From Pyxicephalus adspersus (Eukaryota; Chordata; Amphibia; Anura; Pyxicephalidae), in contig NC_092859.1 of assembly GCF_032062135.1 (NCBI RefSeq), forward strand, positions 156,071,902 through 156,135,901: a DNA stretch of 64,000 bases. The letters run 5' to 3'. The position numbers were made by a program, and so were the translations under genes. Under the pieces are notes generated by a model. The model had not been told where the DNA came from. It saw nothing but the letters and a program-made list of their open reading frames with translations, and made no database searches. Shown here piece by piece: positions 1 to 10,265 of this stretch; the stretch's first letter is position 1, and each line of letters opens with the position of its first letter.

Positions 1-17
1 TATATATATATATATAT
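1..17. repeat. (TA)n microsatellite
   Basis: Pure alternating TA at the window edge. It probably continues upstream, so its true length is unknown. Confidence 0.9.
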
Positions 18-1856
18 GCACCATGGTAACAAATAACTAAACCTTAACCCATAAATATATTAAAATCCAAAATAAAAGATTTCTATAAAGCTAGATCGAT
101 GGATATAGATACAGTATATCACACATCCATACAAAGTGCAACAAATAAGGGAAATAGTGATTACAAATAGACATTTATATGGTTACAACCAATAAGTGTG
201 CAGCTAATGATCTAAGTAGTACACAGGTGTGTCATATAATTGCTATTGTGTGAAAAGATGACGAATCATATACATTACTAGATGCATTACCGAATAATTT
301 TCCATATTGCTAGCTATGTGCTTCCCCATCAGACAGACTAAGACCATGATATCTACAGAAAGAAAATTGATCATCCTTAAACTTCTCTTTGTCTGCATCA
401 TGTAACATCAATCTGTGTTGCACCAAGTAGAAATTACATCAAATGTGGTAATATTAGCTTCAGCAGAAGTGGACAGACCTGCAACCCCCAAAGTGGAGTG
501 CCCCCTAATTGCTCACATGTTCTCCAATCATGTTCTTCAATTATGTTCTGGGTTGACCATGGAAGAAAACCAATCATGAGATAAACATGTAGCCTTTTAA
601 CAATGACCATTATTCTAGAAATTAGTTTTGTTTTAGTAAGTCAAGTTAGGACGTTATCAGAATTCCTGATTTGCATGAAAGCTCCTGGTCAGTGATTCAT
701 AAATATAAAGAACCAGCATGATAATAGAAATGGACAGCAAAGGCAGCCTCTGTACTTCTCTCATGACAAGTTTTCTTCCCATCACAATAAATGTTTTAAG
801 TTTTATAAGCAAATTGCTTTTTCTAAATATTTTATCAACATTCATATATTTCCTAGTTTCAGATCAGCCGCTGTAAATCCTGACATCCATTAGCAAGTGT
901 TTATTTGGTGCTTGGAATGTCAGTTGAAGAAAAGAATTGCAGTGCAAGCAGACAGTTACCATTAGTTATTAAACATTTTGGAAGTCCTTTTAGGCATTTG
1001 TGTGCAGGCATTTCTGTAAGAAAGAAAGTAGAAAAATAACAGCCCATCTATTATGCTCACACAGCTTGGTTATGTGATTTGACATGCGTGAATGGGCCAG
1101 CATCTCTAAGACGTATCATGAAAGTGTCAGATCCATCTGATATACACAAGAAAGTTTGGGATATGACAACTTCCTTCAGGGAAGCCATATGGGGTAAGTG
1201 TTTGTCTTTCTTTGTGGAGTATGATGGATGATACCCATTCCAATAAAGACCAACACATCTTGAGTATGAAGTTGTGAAGTACAACACAAACATAGTAACT
1301 TATTAATGGCACATTGGTCAAGATCCAAAGTAAAGGTCCAAATTGCAGTGGCTTCTGGACAGGTGATTATTTTAGATAGAATGTTGTACATTAAAGATTG
1401 GAAAGCAAATTTATTTGGGGGGGGGGGTGTAGCCTCTGGCTTGACATTTGCTATACTAGTCTATTGATGAAAAAACACATTCAACTGCTCATCATTAAGT
1501 ACATGAGTAGAATGTTATCGGTTGTGGTTCCTGAACTCTACCTGGCTCTATGTAGTAGATTTCAAATTGTGTAGGTAAGTAATTAACAACATTTTCATTG
1601 AGACAAATATTTGATTATTTTCTAAAGAATCCACATTAGATAAAGACTCAAAACTTAGATCCAAAGTGACTGTGCCAAGTGATAAATAGACCATAATGAA
1701 AGCTCCATGCAATAGGCTTATGAAGTCTATCTATGAAATAATTAGACTGCGTTTCTATCTCTTCTCCAAAATGCAGGACAAACGTCGGCACTCTCTGCCG
1801 TTTAGTTTGTCAGTCACTGTTTAGGGCCATTGTGTTTCCCCTCATGTGCTGAAATC
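18..1856. other. Unassigned non-coding DNA
   Basis: No gene is recognised. Short open frames on the minus strand at about 1057-1391 lack a clear start or coding pattern. One frame contains a short stretch reading YYVCVVLHNF, which faintly recalls the end of Harbinger-type transposases, too weak to call. A run of 11 G lies at 1417-1427. Confidence 0.6.
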
Positions 1857-2250
1857 ATGGGAAGTTTAAAAGTTGAGCAACGCGTCAATTTTGAATTTTT
1901 AGTAAAATTTCACACCAGAGCAAAAAGAGAGCTGCAAGGAAATGTGTGCTAAAATTCTGCGGACCCGAAGCTTTTTCATAAAGTCACAAAACCACAGTCA
2001 CTGGAAACACCTTCATCACCAAGAATCAAAAAAGTCCAAATTCACAGCCATGCTCATCGTGTTTTGTGACATGAAGGCGTCATTTTGGCAGAATGGGTTC
2101 CGGAAGACACAACAGTGACCCAACATTATTATAAGGAAGTCAAAGCTGAGAGAAAGAGTCAGGAAAAGACGGCAGAAATGTGGGAAATGGTTTCATTCTT
2201 CATCAGGACAATGCTCCTTCTCACACAGCACTTTATCCTCCAATACATCG
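1857..2250 (+). pseudogene. Mariner-type transposase, internally deleted and frameshifted
   Basis: Remnant of a mariner transposase, the DDD-type nuclease that cuts and pastes its own element at TA sites. The ATG at 1857 opens a frame reading MGSLKVEQRVNFEFLVKF, which fits the mariner N-terminal helix-turn-helix start. About 25 codons later the frame stops, and the sequence then jumps to the central catalytic part (about 2000-2150: TPSSPRIKK, then EWVPEDT...HYYKEV in a shifted frame). Near 2190-2235 it reads ILHQDNAPSHTA, matching the mariner HHDNAPAHTA block around the second catalytic Asp. Most of the first half, including the first catalytic Asp region, is missing, and at least two frameshifts are needed. 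It is certainly dead. I could not identify the terminal repeats, so the element ends are unknown. Confidence 0.8.
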
Positions 2251-5239
2251 GTGCTTATTTGTGAATGGAGAGAAAACTGAAGGGGACAAGCTTTAGAATT
2301 GGCATATAAATAAATAGAAGAGCAGTATTATATTATTCCCATGTTTTAATATCCAGACCTTGTATACTCACCTTTCTTGGATCCTTTGTCCTCTAACTCT
2401 CCTCCCTGTAGCCTCAATTAGTCTATTTTCATGCAAAACTTTTAGGTGTGTCGGATATCTGAGATCCCCCAAAAGTCTATGGTTCCATCCATTGTACTGC
2501 AGAGAGATATCATTTTGAGTGTTATTTACAGGGTCACTTTTTTGTCCTCACAATTGTGTTTTTGTAGCCCGTTAATTGCAACTTAAAAATGATTCATGAT
2601 GATTACCCATCTACTCTACACATTGACTTCAAAGAAATACAGTGCTGATACTGGCAGGTCTACTCTTTGGAATTCATTTCTTTTCAACCAGTATAGTAGA
2701 AGTTTTCTCACATGCTGTTCAAGAGGTGAAATAACTTGTATGCATTTTATCCTAATTTTGTAAAGCAATCTATTAAACAGCGTCATTCTGGTCAACCAAT
2801 TCTAACAATTCTAGGAGAACCTCAATGTGTTCTAAAGATAGAGATATACTGTAAATATTAAAAAAAATCATTAAATCTCATTTTTGAGCAAATCAGTTTT
2901 CTATAGGGATGTAGATACATTTTTATCTTTGTAGACTGTCCTCACATCACAGATACCCAGCAACATTCATGTGTTATTCCTAAACAACACAAGCTGCCAT
3001 TCTTCAGCTAGCTACCCCTACCAATAGTTTCCGGACTTATCCCATCCCCAATCCAGGATTCTTACATAATTAAGATATGTTGTTGAGTCTGCTGATGTTT
3101 GTGGATGAGAGTGTTGGTGGTCAAAGAAAAATGTGGACTAAGGGTTTTTTTTTGTACAGGTATACCCACACCCAGTAGGGTAATGAGCAGAACCAAGTGC
3201 TTGTTTTTAAATGCATGTCTTTAAAACAGAGCTACACTCAATGGATACTGACCTGTCCCCGTTCTGTCATGGTGTCGCCAATGGCAGGTGTGGAGGAGTT
3301 CATTTAGTCCCAGCAACCACAGGGGTAACATGGATGTGCCAGGTATCCTGGCAGGTAAGAATACTTTTTGTAGAAGAGATATAGCCTGATCCTTTCTGCA
3401 ATACAATCCTGCTGTCTGATGCCAAAGTGAGAGCCGAACAATGTAGCAATATCTGTGCAGAGAACAAATCACAAAGTGGATCATGTGTCTCGAGGATTTA
3501 GTGCAAACAAACAAACTTTTCAACAAACTTTCACATTTTACTGTGACAATCCATCATAGCTTACCTGCCTATAACTAAGTCACAACAATAACAGGGCAGT
3601 TCTCTTCTCCCTTTCCATTATTGAAGCATTCCTCCTCCTCCATCCTGACAGGCAAGCTAAGTTAGGTTCCTATAGTGTCAATGCTGTGCTAACAATGGCA
3701 CAGCATCGGTATGGTAAAACTAGGAAATTTACCAAAAAAAGGAGGCTACAACTCTAAAAAAAATCTCGTTTGCCCTGTCACTGAGCATATACCCACTCCA
3801 TGCCGCTTCCTGATTTTCCTTTTGTTGTTTTGTTGTTTGTTATCCCTTCAAGACACCCTGTAAAAAGATGTTCAAAATAGTATAGCACAACAAGGAGGCC
3901 AAGTATGGAAAAATAATGTATGATACTTTACAAGGTGATTAAAAGGGAGTTTTTCTTGATTTAATATATATTGCTCAGAAATCAGTCTTTATATTGTAAA
4001 AGATCAGTGGCAAGATGGGCATGGGGGGGGGCTGGCAAATGGGAAATTACCCTTTGAGCAACTGTAGATTTTATAAAGGAATTATACAATTGAAAGGGTT
4101 GAGATCCAAGTGGGAAATGTCATATCGTATTGCAAAACTTTGCCAAGAAGCCTCTAAGCTTTATAAACAACATAATCATGATCTTTCATCAGCATCCCTC
4201 CAAGATATCAAATTGTAACACACAGTTATCAACACTCTACTCTCTAATCAAATGGAATGTTTCGGATGATCTAGGGCCAAATTCCTCCTGTGATGCAATA
4301 ATACAGCTATTATGGTTACCAAGAAACTATCAAAGTTTTCAAGAACTGTGATACAGTAAACACATAAACTCCCTTCTGTTCGCAGGTTACAGAACAATCA
4401 AGGACATTTTGTTACACATTCAAGACAGATTCTTAGCATCTTTGAAAAAAAAATATCTTTAAACCTATTTACTGAAATCAATAAACTATTTAAACTTGTT
4501 TAGGCAATTTTCCAATATGTCGGCTCCTCACATGCAATTGTTATACGCAAAAGCACCAATTATTATGTTCGTAATACATCATCATTGAAACTGGTAACCA
4601 CATGGGGCCTGTACTCTGTATAATTACAAAAATAGGCATATTTTGCTACATTGCAGGGAATAAGCTCTTTATAGTTTCTTAAGTTGATTGGTTAGTTTGG
4701 CTCTCTCTTGGTGTTCTACCCAAAGAGTCCTTGTTTGGTTTGATAATATTAAAACTGAACAAGGCTGCTGTTGGAGCTAACTTTCACTTATTTGAGGTAC
4801 ACAACATGTAGATATTGCCCAGTGTGCACCCTGACTGCAAATTACCACTGCCCCCAGGCTACGCAAGATTGAGGCAGATATTGGTTAGTAAGGTTGCTGT
4901 AAAAATAGTGAAGGGAGATTACACTGGCCGAGGGCTGTCCAGAGGCAGGGGCCCAACTGATGATCACCGGACAGGTTTATTGCTCAATATAATTAAATAT
5001 CATACCCATAAATACCCAATATTTTATAAGAAAATTTGGAATAAATTTGTTTTAAAAAGTGAAGATTTTACATACAAATATAAAGTAAAGAACACTAAAA
5101 GAGGAAAGCAAAAACAGTGCAGTAAGATATATTCACATAATAACATAAAATCCATCTCTTAACAAAGCACTGAACGGCTCAATGTTCCCAGATCATGAAT
5201 AAGGGCAGCAATATTACAAATAAAAAGCTCTAGGGATGG
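2251..5239. other. Unassigned non-coding DNA
   Basis: About 3 kb with no recognised gene or repeat. It contains a short T-run near 3145 and an A-run near 4446. Open frames of 67-115 codons (for example 4815-5162 plus, 3221-3526 minus) show no familiar motif and look like chance frames. Confidence 0.55.
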
Positions 5240-5600
5240 AGTGCCAGAAGTGTAATTATTAGAACTTGCCAAACGTATGAAAAACCTGCCTACCACATCC
5301 GGGAGCACCTGGGATAGGGTTGAAGTTATAGCTAAAAGAAAAAGGCAAGAGGGAAGCCTCGCTACGGGTGGGACATTAAAAGAGGGTGTTAGACTGCACT
5401 GGAACCCAAGCATGGGGAGGGGAGGAAAAATCATTGAAGGCACAAGGGGCCCCAGAAACAGGAACAAGACTGGGGAGGGATCAAACAGGCTAAATTTATG
5501 ATGGAGAAAATAACATGGAGGAGGGGAAAAGTGGGACGTGGGAGCAGGGGGGGCTAAAAAGATAAGCGGGAGGGGGGCAGAGAAGGTGGCCGCCTCTTTT
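5240..5600. other. Purine-rich tract
   Basis: The plus strand is strongly biased to A and G, with many GGGGAGG and GGAAAA blocks, most dense at 5400-5590. Overlapping open frames on both strands are explained by this bias and show no domain. It could be part of a decayed dispersed repeat. Confidence 0.5.
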
Positions 5601-5825
5601 TTGTTGAACAGATCTCAAATTGAATTGAAGCAATGAAAAACAAGTAGATTTAAAATAAATGTGTTTTCTATGCAACAGAACGTGAATGCTAACTAAAGGG
5701 CAGGAAAGGAAAAAAAGGGAAAAAAGGAATCTTCTACCTACTATGACACAACCAACATGAATACACCAGCTCAGTATATATGCTTCGTGCTAGTATATCT
5801 TATCATCCACTGTCCAGCTAATGCG

Positions 5826-6222
5826 TATTCTTTCACTCTGTGACTGGAGGAAAAGAAGTTTATTCCTCACATAAAGACGGGATTCTTCACTGTAAGGTCT
5901 GTGAAAATGTGGAATCGGCTCCCTCAGGAAGTAGTTTCAGCAAGTTCTATGGATTGCTTTAAGAAGCACAGAATATACCTGGGGATTAAAGTTTTAAAGT
6001 AAAGTTTTTAAATCAGATAATCCAATGAACATCCGATTGGCTCACGGGATCAGAAAGTATTTTTTTCCCTCTGTTTGAACAAATGGAACCAGGCTTTTAA
6101 AGGTTTTTTTGCTTTCCTCTGGCTATGTCCATAGGGTTTTTAACTGGGTATGTTTATTTCCTTAGTGGTTGAACTTGATGGACTTTTTTGATGTCTTTTT
6201 TCTACCTATGTAACTATGTAAT
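5826..6222 (+). repeat. Dispersed amphibian repeat ending in CTATGTAACTATGTAA
   Basis: The stretch runs from GTGACTGGAGGAAAAGAAG through TGGAATCGGCTCCCTCAGGAAG, GAACCAGGCTTTTAAAGG and GTTGAACTTGATGGAC to CTACCTATGTAACTATGTAA. I recognise this order of blocks from a very common repeat in frog genomes. The class (LINE tail or non-autonomous element) is not certain from one copy. The 3' end is marked by the TATGTAACTATGTAA tail; the 5' end is approximate. A minus-strand scrap of the same tail lies at 33722. Confidence 0.7.
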
Positions 6223-6843
6223 ATTTGCAGTGCCAAAAAAGTGTTCGGCAATGAAAATATCAGTCCTACATTAATGGTTCAGTGAATGTTCTCTCAGTTT
6301 AGCCCAACCCAGAATGTTCCAAATGAGGACACATTTGCCCATTTCTACAAATAAAGGACTCATGTCTGTTTCATAGCTTCCCGTATGTCAAATACTGTAT
6401 AGGTAGTTTATTTACAATGGTGAGTTTTGGAAAAAAATGGGCTTAATTTTGATAGCACATATTTTCTATCGTTTGCAATAAGGATCTTTTCTCATGATGT
6501 GTAAATGTCACATTACCAGCTGGAATTACCAGCATTTTACTTCTTTTGCTTTACAAGAAAGTTGTTTTAAATGTAACTCCATTTTTGTTAATAAGATTAA
6601 TACAACACATATAATTGCACATACACAAGCAATTTTGTAATTTATTGTTATTAAAATGACCTTTCTGTTTCCACCAGCAGCAAGCTATGGTGTAGCCATG
6701 ATTTTCTCAAATGTTTTCATTTTATTTTAACACTGAGGCTCATCAAGTGTCTGTAACAAACAAACTCATTCACCGAGTCATGTAAGAACTGACTGCAGGA
6801 ATAGAGAATTGAGAGGATTTATGGGCACCTGTAAAAAGCAATA
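6223..6843. other. Unassigned non-coding DNA
   Basis: AT-rich sequence with no recognised gene or repeat. It forms the left flank of the hAT MITE that begins at 6852. Confidence 0.6.
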
Positions 6844-6851
6844 GGTATGAC

Positions 6852-7467
6852 TAGGGATGTGCAAAAATGCCAGAACAAACGTCCGATGCGTCCGTGAAAT
6901 TTTGGCGAACCAATTTCACAAAATCATCGGAAGATTGAGGACAATATAACAGGAGGATTCACAGGGGATTCACATGATTCCCTGGAGATTCCTCCTGCTT
7001 GCGACCCCCGGAGCATTAGAGTTTAATTAACCTCTAGTGCCACGGGATCCCACACTCTTCTCAATGAATGCAGCCACAGATGCAATCATTGGGAAGATGC
7101 CCGGCAAAGGAGAACCTCCTGACATTGTAATATAAGTATCTCTTACAAATTACAGATTTGTTACAGATACAAATGTATCATTTGTAAGAGATACTTATAT
7201 TACAATGTCAGGAGATTCTCCTGTGCTTGGAGTCTTCTCAGTGATTGCAGCTGTGGCTGCATTCATTGAGAAGAGTGTGTGGTCCCCGGGCACTTGAGGT
7301 TAATTAACCTGTAGTGCCCAGGGATCACAGAGGACTTTCAGGGCTGCATGATGCAGGCCTGGAAATCCTGTTTGGTGAGAGCTCGACCTCCCAGCGATTC
7401 AGAAGGCCGTTCTCGCTTAAATTTTCGGTCTTAGATCGCACTTATTATTCTTGCTCGCTCATTCCTA
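6852..7467. mobile_element. hAT-type palindromic MITE, copy A (616 bp)
   Basis: Non-autonomous DNA transposon without coding capacity. It starts TAGGGATGTGCAAAAATGCC and ends GCTCGCTCATTCCTA, so the ends are inverted copies of TAGGRATGAGC. The 8-bp sequence GGTATGAC flanks it exactly on both sides (6844-6851 and 7468-7475), the target duplication length typical of hAT transposases. Inside is a hairpin with 42-bp arms (7109-7150 and 7180-7221, one mismatch) and a 29-nt loop. Wider, less exact inverted modules around it contain TGCAGCCACAG and CACTAGAGGTTAA-like blocks. Mobility would depend on a transposase encoded elsewhere. Confidence 0.9.
7109..7221. repeat. Strong hairpin inside MITE copy A
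   Basis: Left arm 7109-7150 and right arm 7180-7221 are reverse complements over 42 bases with one mismatch, separated by 29 bases. Such a stem could extrude as a cruciform or, if transcribed, give a precursor for small RNAs; neither is shown here. Confidence 0.9.
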
Positions 7468-7688
7468 GGTATGACTCCAGTACTGGCTAGAATTCTTGCA
7501 ATGCATCTAAAGAAGACCTATCACCATTGATCATAAAGCAACATGTGTATATATGTAATGCTACCATTTATTGATGTAGATTATAGATGCTACTGTTAGG
7601 TTGCCTTTTGCAGAATAAAAATAATTATGTTTGCAAGTTTCATGTTACCTATCTTTTGTTGATATTGTCTAACTTTCAAGACACCAAC

Positions 7689-8146
7689 TAGGGATGAGGG
7701 AGAATTTCCTCGAAGTCCCAAAGGGTCCGCGAAATTTTGCGAAACCATCGCAAGCCCTCATTCTTACGAGTAGTGTCCGGGGATCTCTCACTGAGAGGAG
7801 GATTCTCACGGCTCCATTCATAAATGCAGCCTCTATACTCCTCCTCTCAGAGTGAGTCATACAGCTTACATTTATGAATGAACGCAGCCGTAGGAAGAAT
7901 CATAGGATTTTTCCCACGCTGCATTCATTCATGGGCAGCCAGCCGTGAGACTCACACTGTGTTCCTGGATAGGGAAACTCTATCCATACACACATAGAAC
8001 AGGGCTGCAACAGCAATCAGGGGAGCGGAGCTGACAGCTCCGCGCCCCTGATTGGTCTTGCAGGTCCTAAAAATTCGGTCTCGCCGGCGGAATTTACAAA
8101 ACCTTTCTCGCCCACTGAATTTAATAAATTAGCTCGCTCATCTTTA
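7689..8146. mobile_element. hAT-type palindromic MITE, copy B (458 bp)
   Basis: Starts TAGGGATGAGGGAGAATTTC and ends GCTCGCTCATCTTTA, matching the terminal repeats of copy A. The flanking octamers ACACCAAC and ACCCAGAC agree at only five of eight positions, so the target duplication has decayed or the boundary is slightly off. The interior differs from copy A: it holds inverted modules with GAATGAACGCAGCC / GCTGCATTCATTCATG and GGGGAGCGGAGCTGACAGC / GCTCCGCGCCCC. The same interior recurs in copy C at 12967. The short open frames across it are products of the palindromes. Confidence 0.8.
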
Positions 8147-8990
8147 ACCCAGACTACTACACTCATCCTAAAATATGTTAAAAGGAGTTTCTTTCTGTTA
8201 ATTATGTTTATTTAGGGGTTTGGGCTGAAGATGCAATGCTTATCCTTCATTACCATACCAGAAAACTGTCACTGCCGCATACACACAATCTTTGGTGCCA
8301 AGTTTTCTGGATCCACTCATGATCCTTTTTGGCTTTTTAGTGGCCACTGATGGTGTAACCGTTTTCCCCAGCATTTAGGTCTATTTGTTGGGTTCTGCAC
8401 AGAAAGGTGCATGTGCCATAAATTGCATGCACAACAGAAGCAACATTTTATTAGCCAAAACATCTACTTTGTGATAACATTTTATTTTTGTTCTGTGTTG
8501 AATTCCTCTTTAGGTTTAGATCAGAAATCTATTCTGTTCTGCAAATTGCTATATTTGGAGGGACAAGTAGCCACCAGCCTGAAGGGAAATAAACAAGTCC
8601 GAAAAGGTATAACTGATGGGCCTACAAACGAGAGAACCTTTTTCCTTATTTCATTTTGTAGCCTTCAATTTTTCTTTGCCTGTCCGTCTTTATTTTTCTG
8701 GCCATTTTCCTTGCGCTCTATATTTTCTCTTCCCTCATGCAGTGTTCTGCAGGCTGTTCTATAGTTTCAAAATATCTGTTGTCAGAACGATAGAAAGATA
8801 GCGCCCGCCTGATGTTTTACTTCTAAATGGAAGACAGCAACTCATACGCCATATGTCACAGTGTCAAACTTATATGAGTAAACTTTTTCTCTCGTTCGCT
8901 GCAGACAAGATCTAATTGAACGCAGAGCTATGGGCGCGTTTCTGGATATTTGTCAAACATTGCATAGCCGGCAGACTCATTGATCCTTGG
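8147..8990. other. Unassigned non-coding DNA
   Basis: A 117-codon open frame (8411-8764 plus) lies here but shows no known motif and is rich in Phe, Leu and Ser from T-rich sequence. I regard it as a chance frame. Confidence 0.55.
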
Positions 8991-8995
8991 CTGAG

Positions 8996-9023
8996 TAGTA
9001 ATAATAATAATAATAATAATAAT
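8996..9023. repeat. (TAA)n microsatellite
   Basis: About nine perfect TAA units. Confidence 0.95.
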
Positions 9024-9099
9024 CGTTAACAAAAAAGTGCACAATGAAGCAGATGAATGAGGATTGTCACTGGAAACGAATGACCATCCAGGCTGATCT

Positions 9100-9366
9100 G
9101 ATTGGGTGACGATTGTTCGCAATCTATTGTGTGTACGATGGTTCTGCATTACACTTTCTCGTTTACATGTCACTTCCTGCATCGTTCAAATGATTGTATC
9201 TAGGGTGTGAACATTATTGGTGAATTATATTTTAACAATTGTATCGTTACAGCTTGTACAGAATTGTGCACAATACCATCGTTCAACATAATCGTGAATA
9301 ATCATTGATCTAACGTTAGTCGTTAGTTTTCTAACAACAATTATTGCACGTGTGTACCTAGCGTTA
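9100..9366 (-). repeat. Dispersed repeat ending GCACGTGTGTACCTAGC
   Basis: The right end ATTATTGCACGTGTGTACCTAGC is the reverse complement of the start of a second copy at 18809 (GGCTAGGTACACACGTGCAAT). Both are rich in CGTT/AACG blocks. This suggests a MITE with terminal motif GTACACACGTGC. The far end and any target duplication are not clear, so the left boundary is approximate. Confidence 0.6.
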
Positions 9367-9780
9367 CACACACAACTTTAAGTGATTAGAACTTCTCCAA
9401 TTTAGAGAAAAAAACTCTGACCTGCTATCAGAAGAGCTCAGAGTGGGAAAGAAAGGATCAGTACAAAGAGACAATTAGTTTATGCTGATCAAAGGGGAAA
9501 GGAGAGTGAAAACAAGATGAGCTCATCAATGTACTTTTTGTTCATGATCCCATCAGAAGCTGGGGGCAATTCCATGACAGTCTGGGCATCATTATTCAGC
9601 CCTGAAGATCAGTGACAACTAGTGGCTGAAAAAAAATTGCATGAGATTGCTCCTGATTGAAGGACACACTGCAGCAAAACCTACATTTTATTTTACCTTT
9701 AAATAGTATAATTGTAATTATCTTTTATTGACTGTACTTCTGCTTGAAAGAATACCTGCACTAAAAAGTAATACCATACC
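9367..9780. other. Unassigned non-coding DNA
   Basis: No gene or repeat family recognised. Confidence 0.55.
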
Positions 9781-10265
9781 TGGTAGATGCACTAAAAGAT
9801 AAGGTGAGCCTCTCTTGCCACTTGGACCCCAAGGATTCTGAACTTGGTGACCAAAATTTGGGGCACCAGGGGCTAGAATTCCGGTAGCATCTGGCCAGGT
9901 AATGGGCCAAGGCTCACAACATTCTGGTAGAAGTACACAAACAAAAACCAGAAGCAGGTCAGAAGCTCAATTTAACGTTGGCAATGGGCACGTGCACGAC
10001 AAAATGGAAGAGATTAGCAAATCTCAAACAAATTAAGGTTGAGAACGAGTAGTCTAAATTCAAGCAGATGAAACAAGATTGTAATGCAAGAAGTGAGATC
10101 AAAAATACGAGCAGGGTCTCTGCAAGCATACAGGTCACAGGTCAGGTTGGAAATACACAAAAGTGAAAATTTGCCAACAAAGCAGCAAAGTTAGTAAGGC
10201 ATTTAAAAAGGTCACCTGATGCCAATTGAAAATAGCGTGCAGGCATGTGCATGCCTATGCAATGT
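9781..10265. repeat. Probable dispersed repeat rich in AGGTCAGG-type phrases
   Basis: The composition (CAGAAGCAGGTCAGAAG, ACAGGTCACAGGTCAGG, AAGGTCACCTGATGCC) resembles stretches at 39420-39960, 55015-55720 and 60880-61370. I see shared phrasing but not a clean alignment, so family membership is tentative. It ends in a GCATGTGCATGCC inverted motif. Confidence 0.35.

Noticed and set aside
1035..1391. Minus-strand frames with CVVLHNF, like the end of Harbinger (HARBI1-type) transposases.
   Set aside because: Only a handful of residues match, frames change several times, and no terminal repeats with 3-bp duplications were found.
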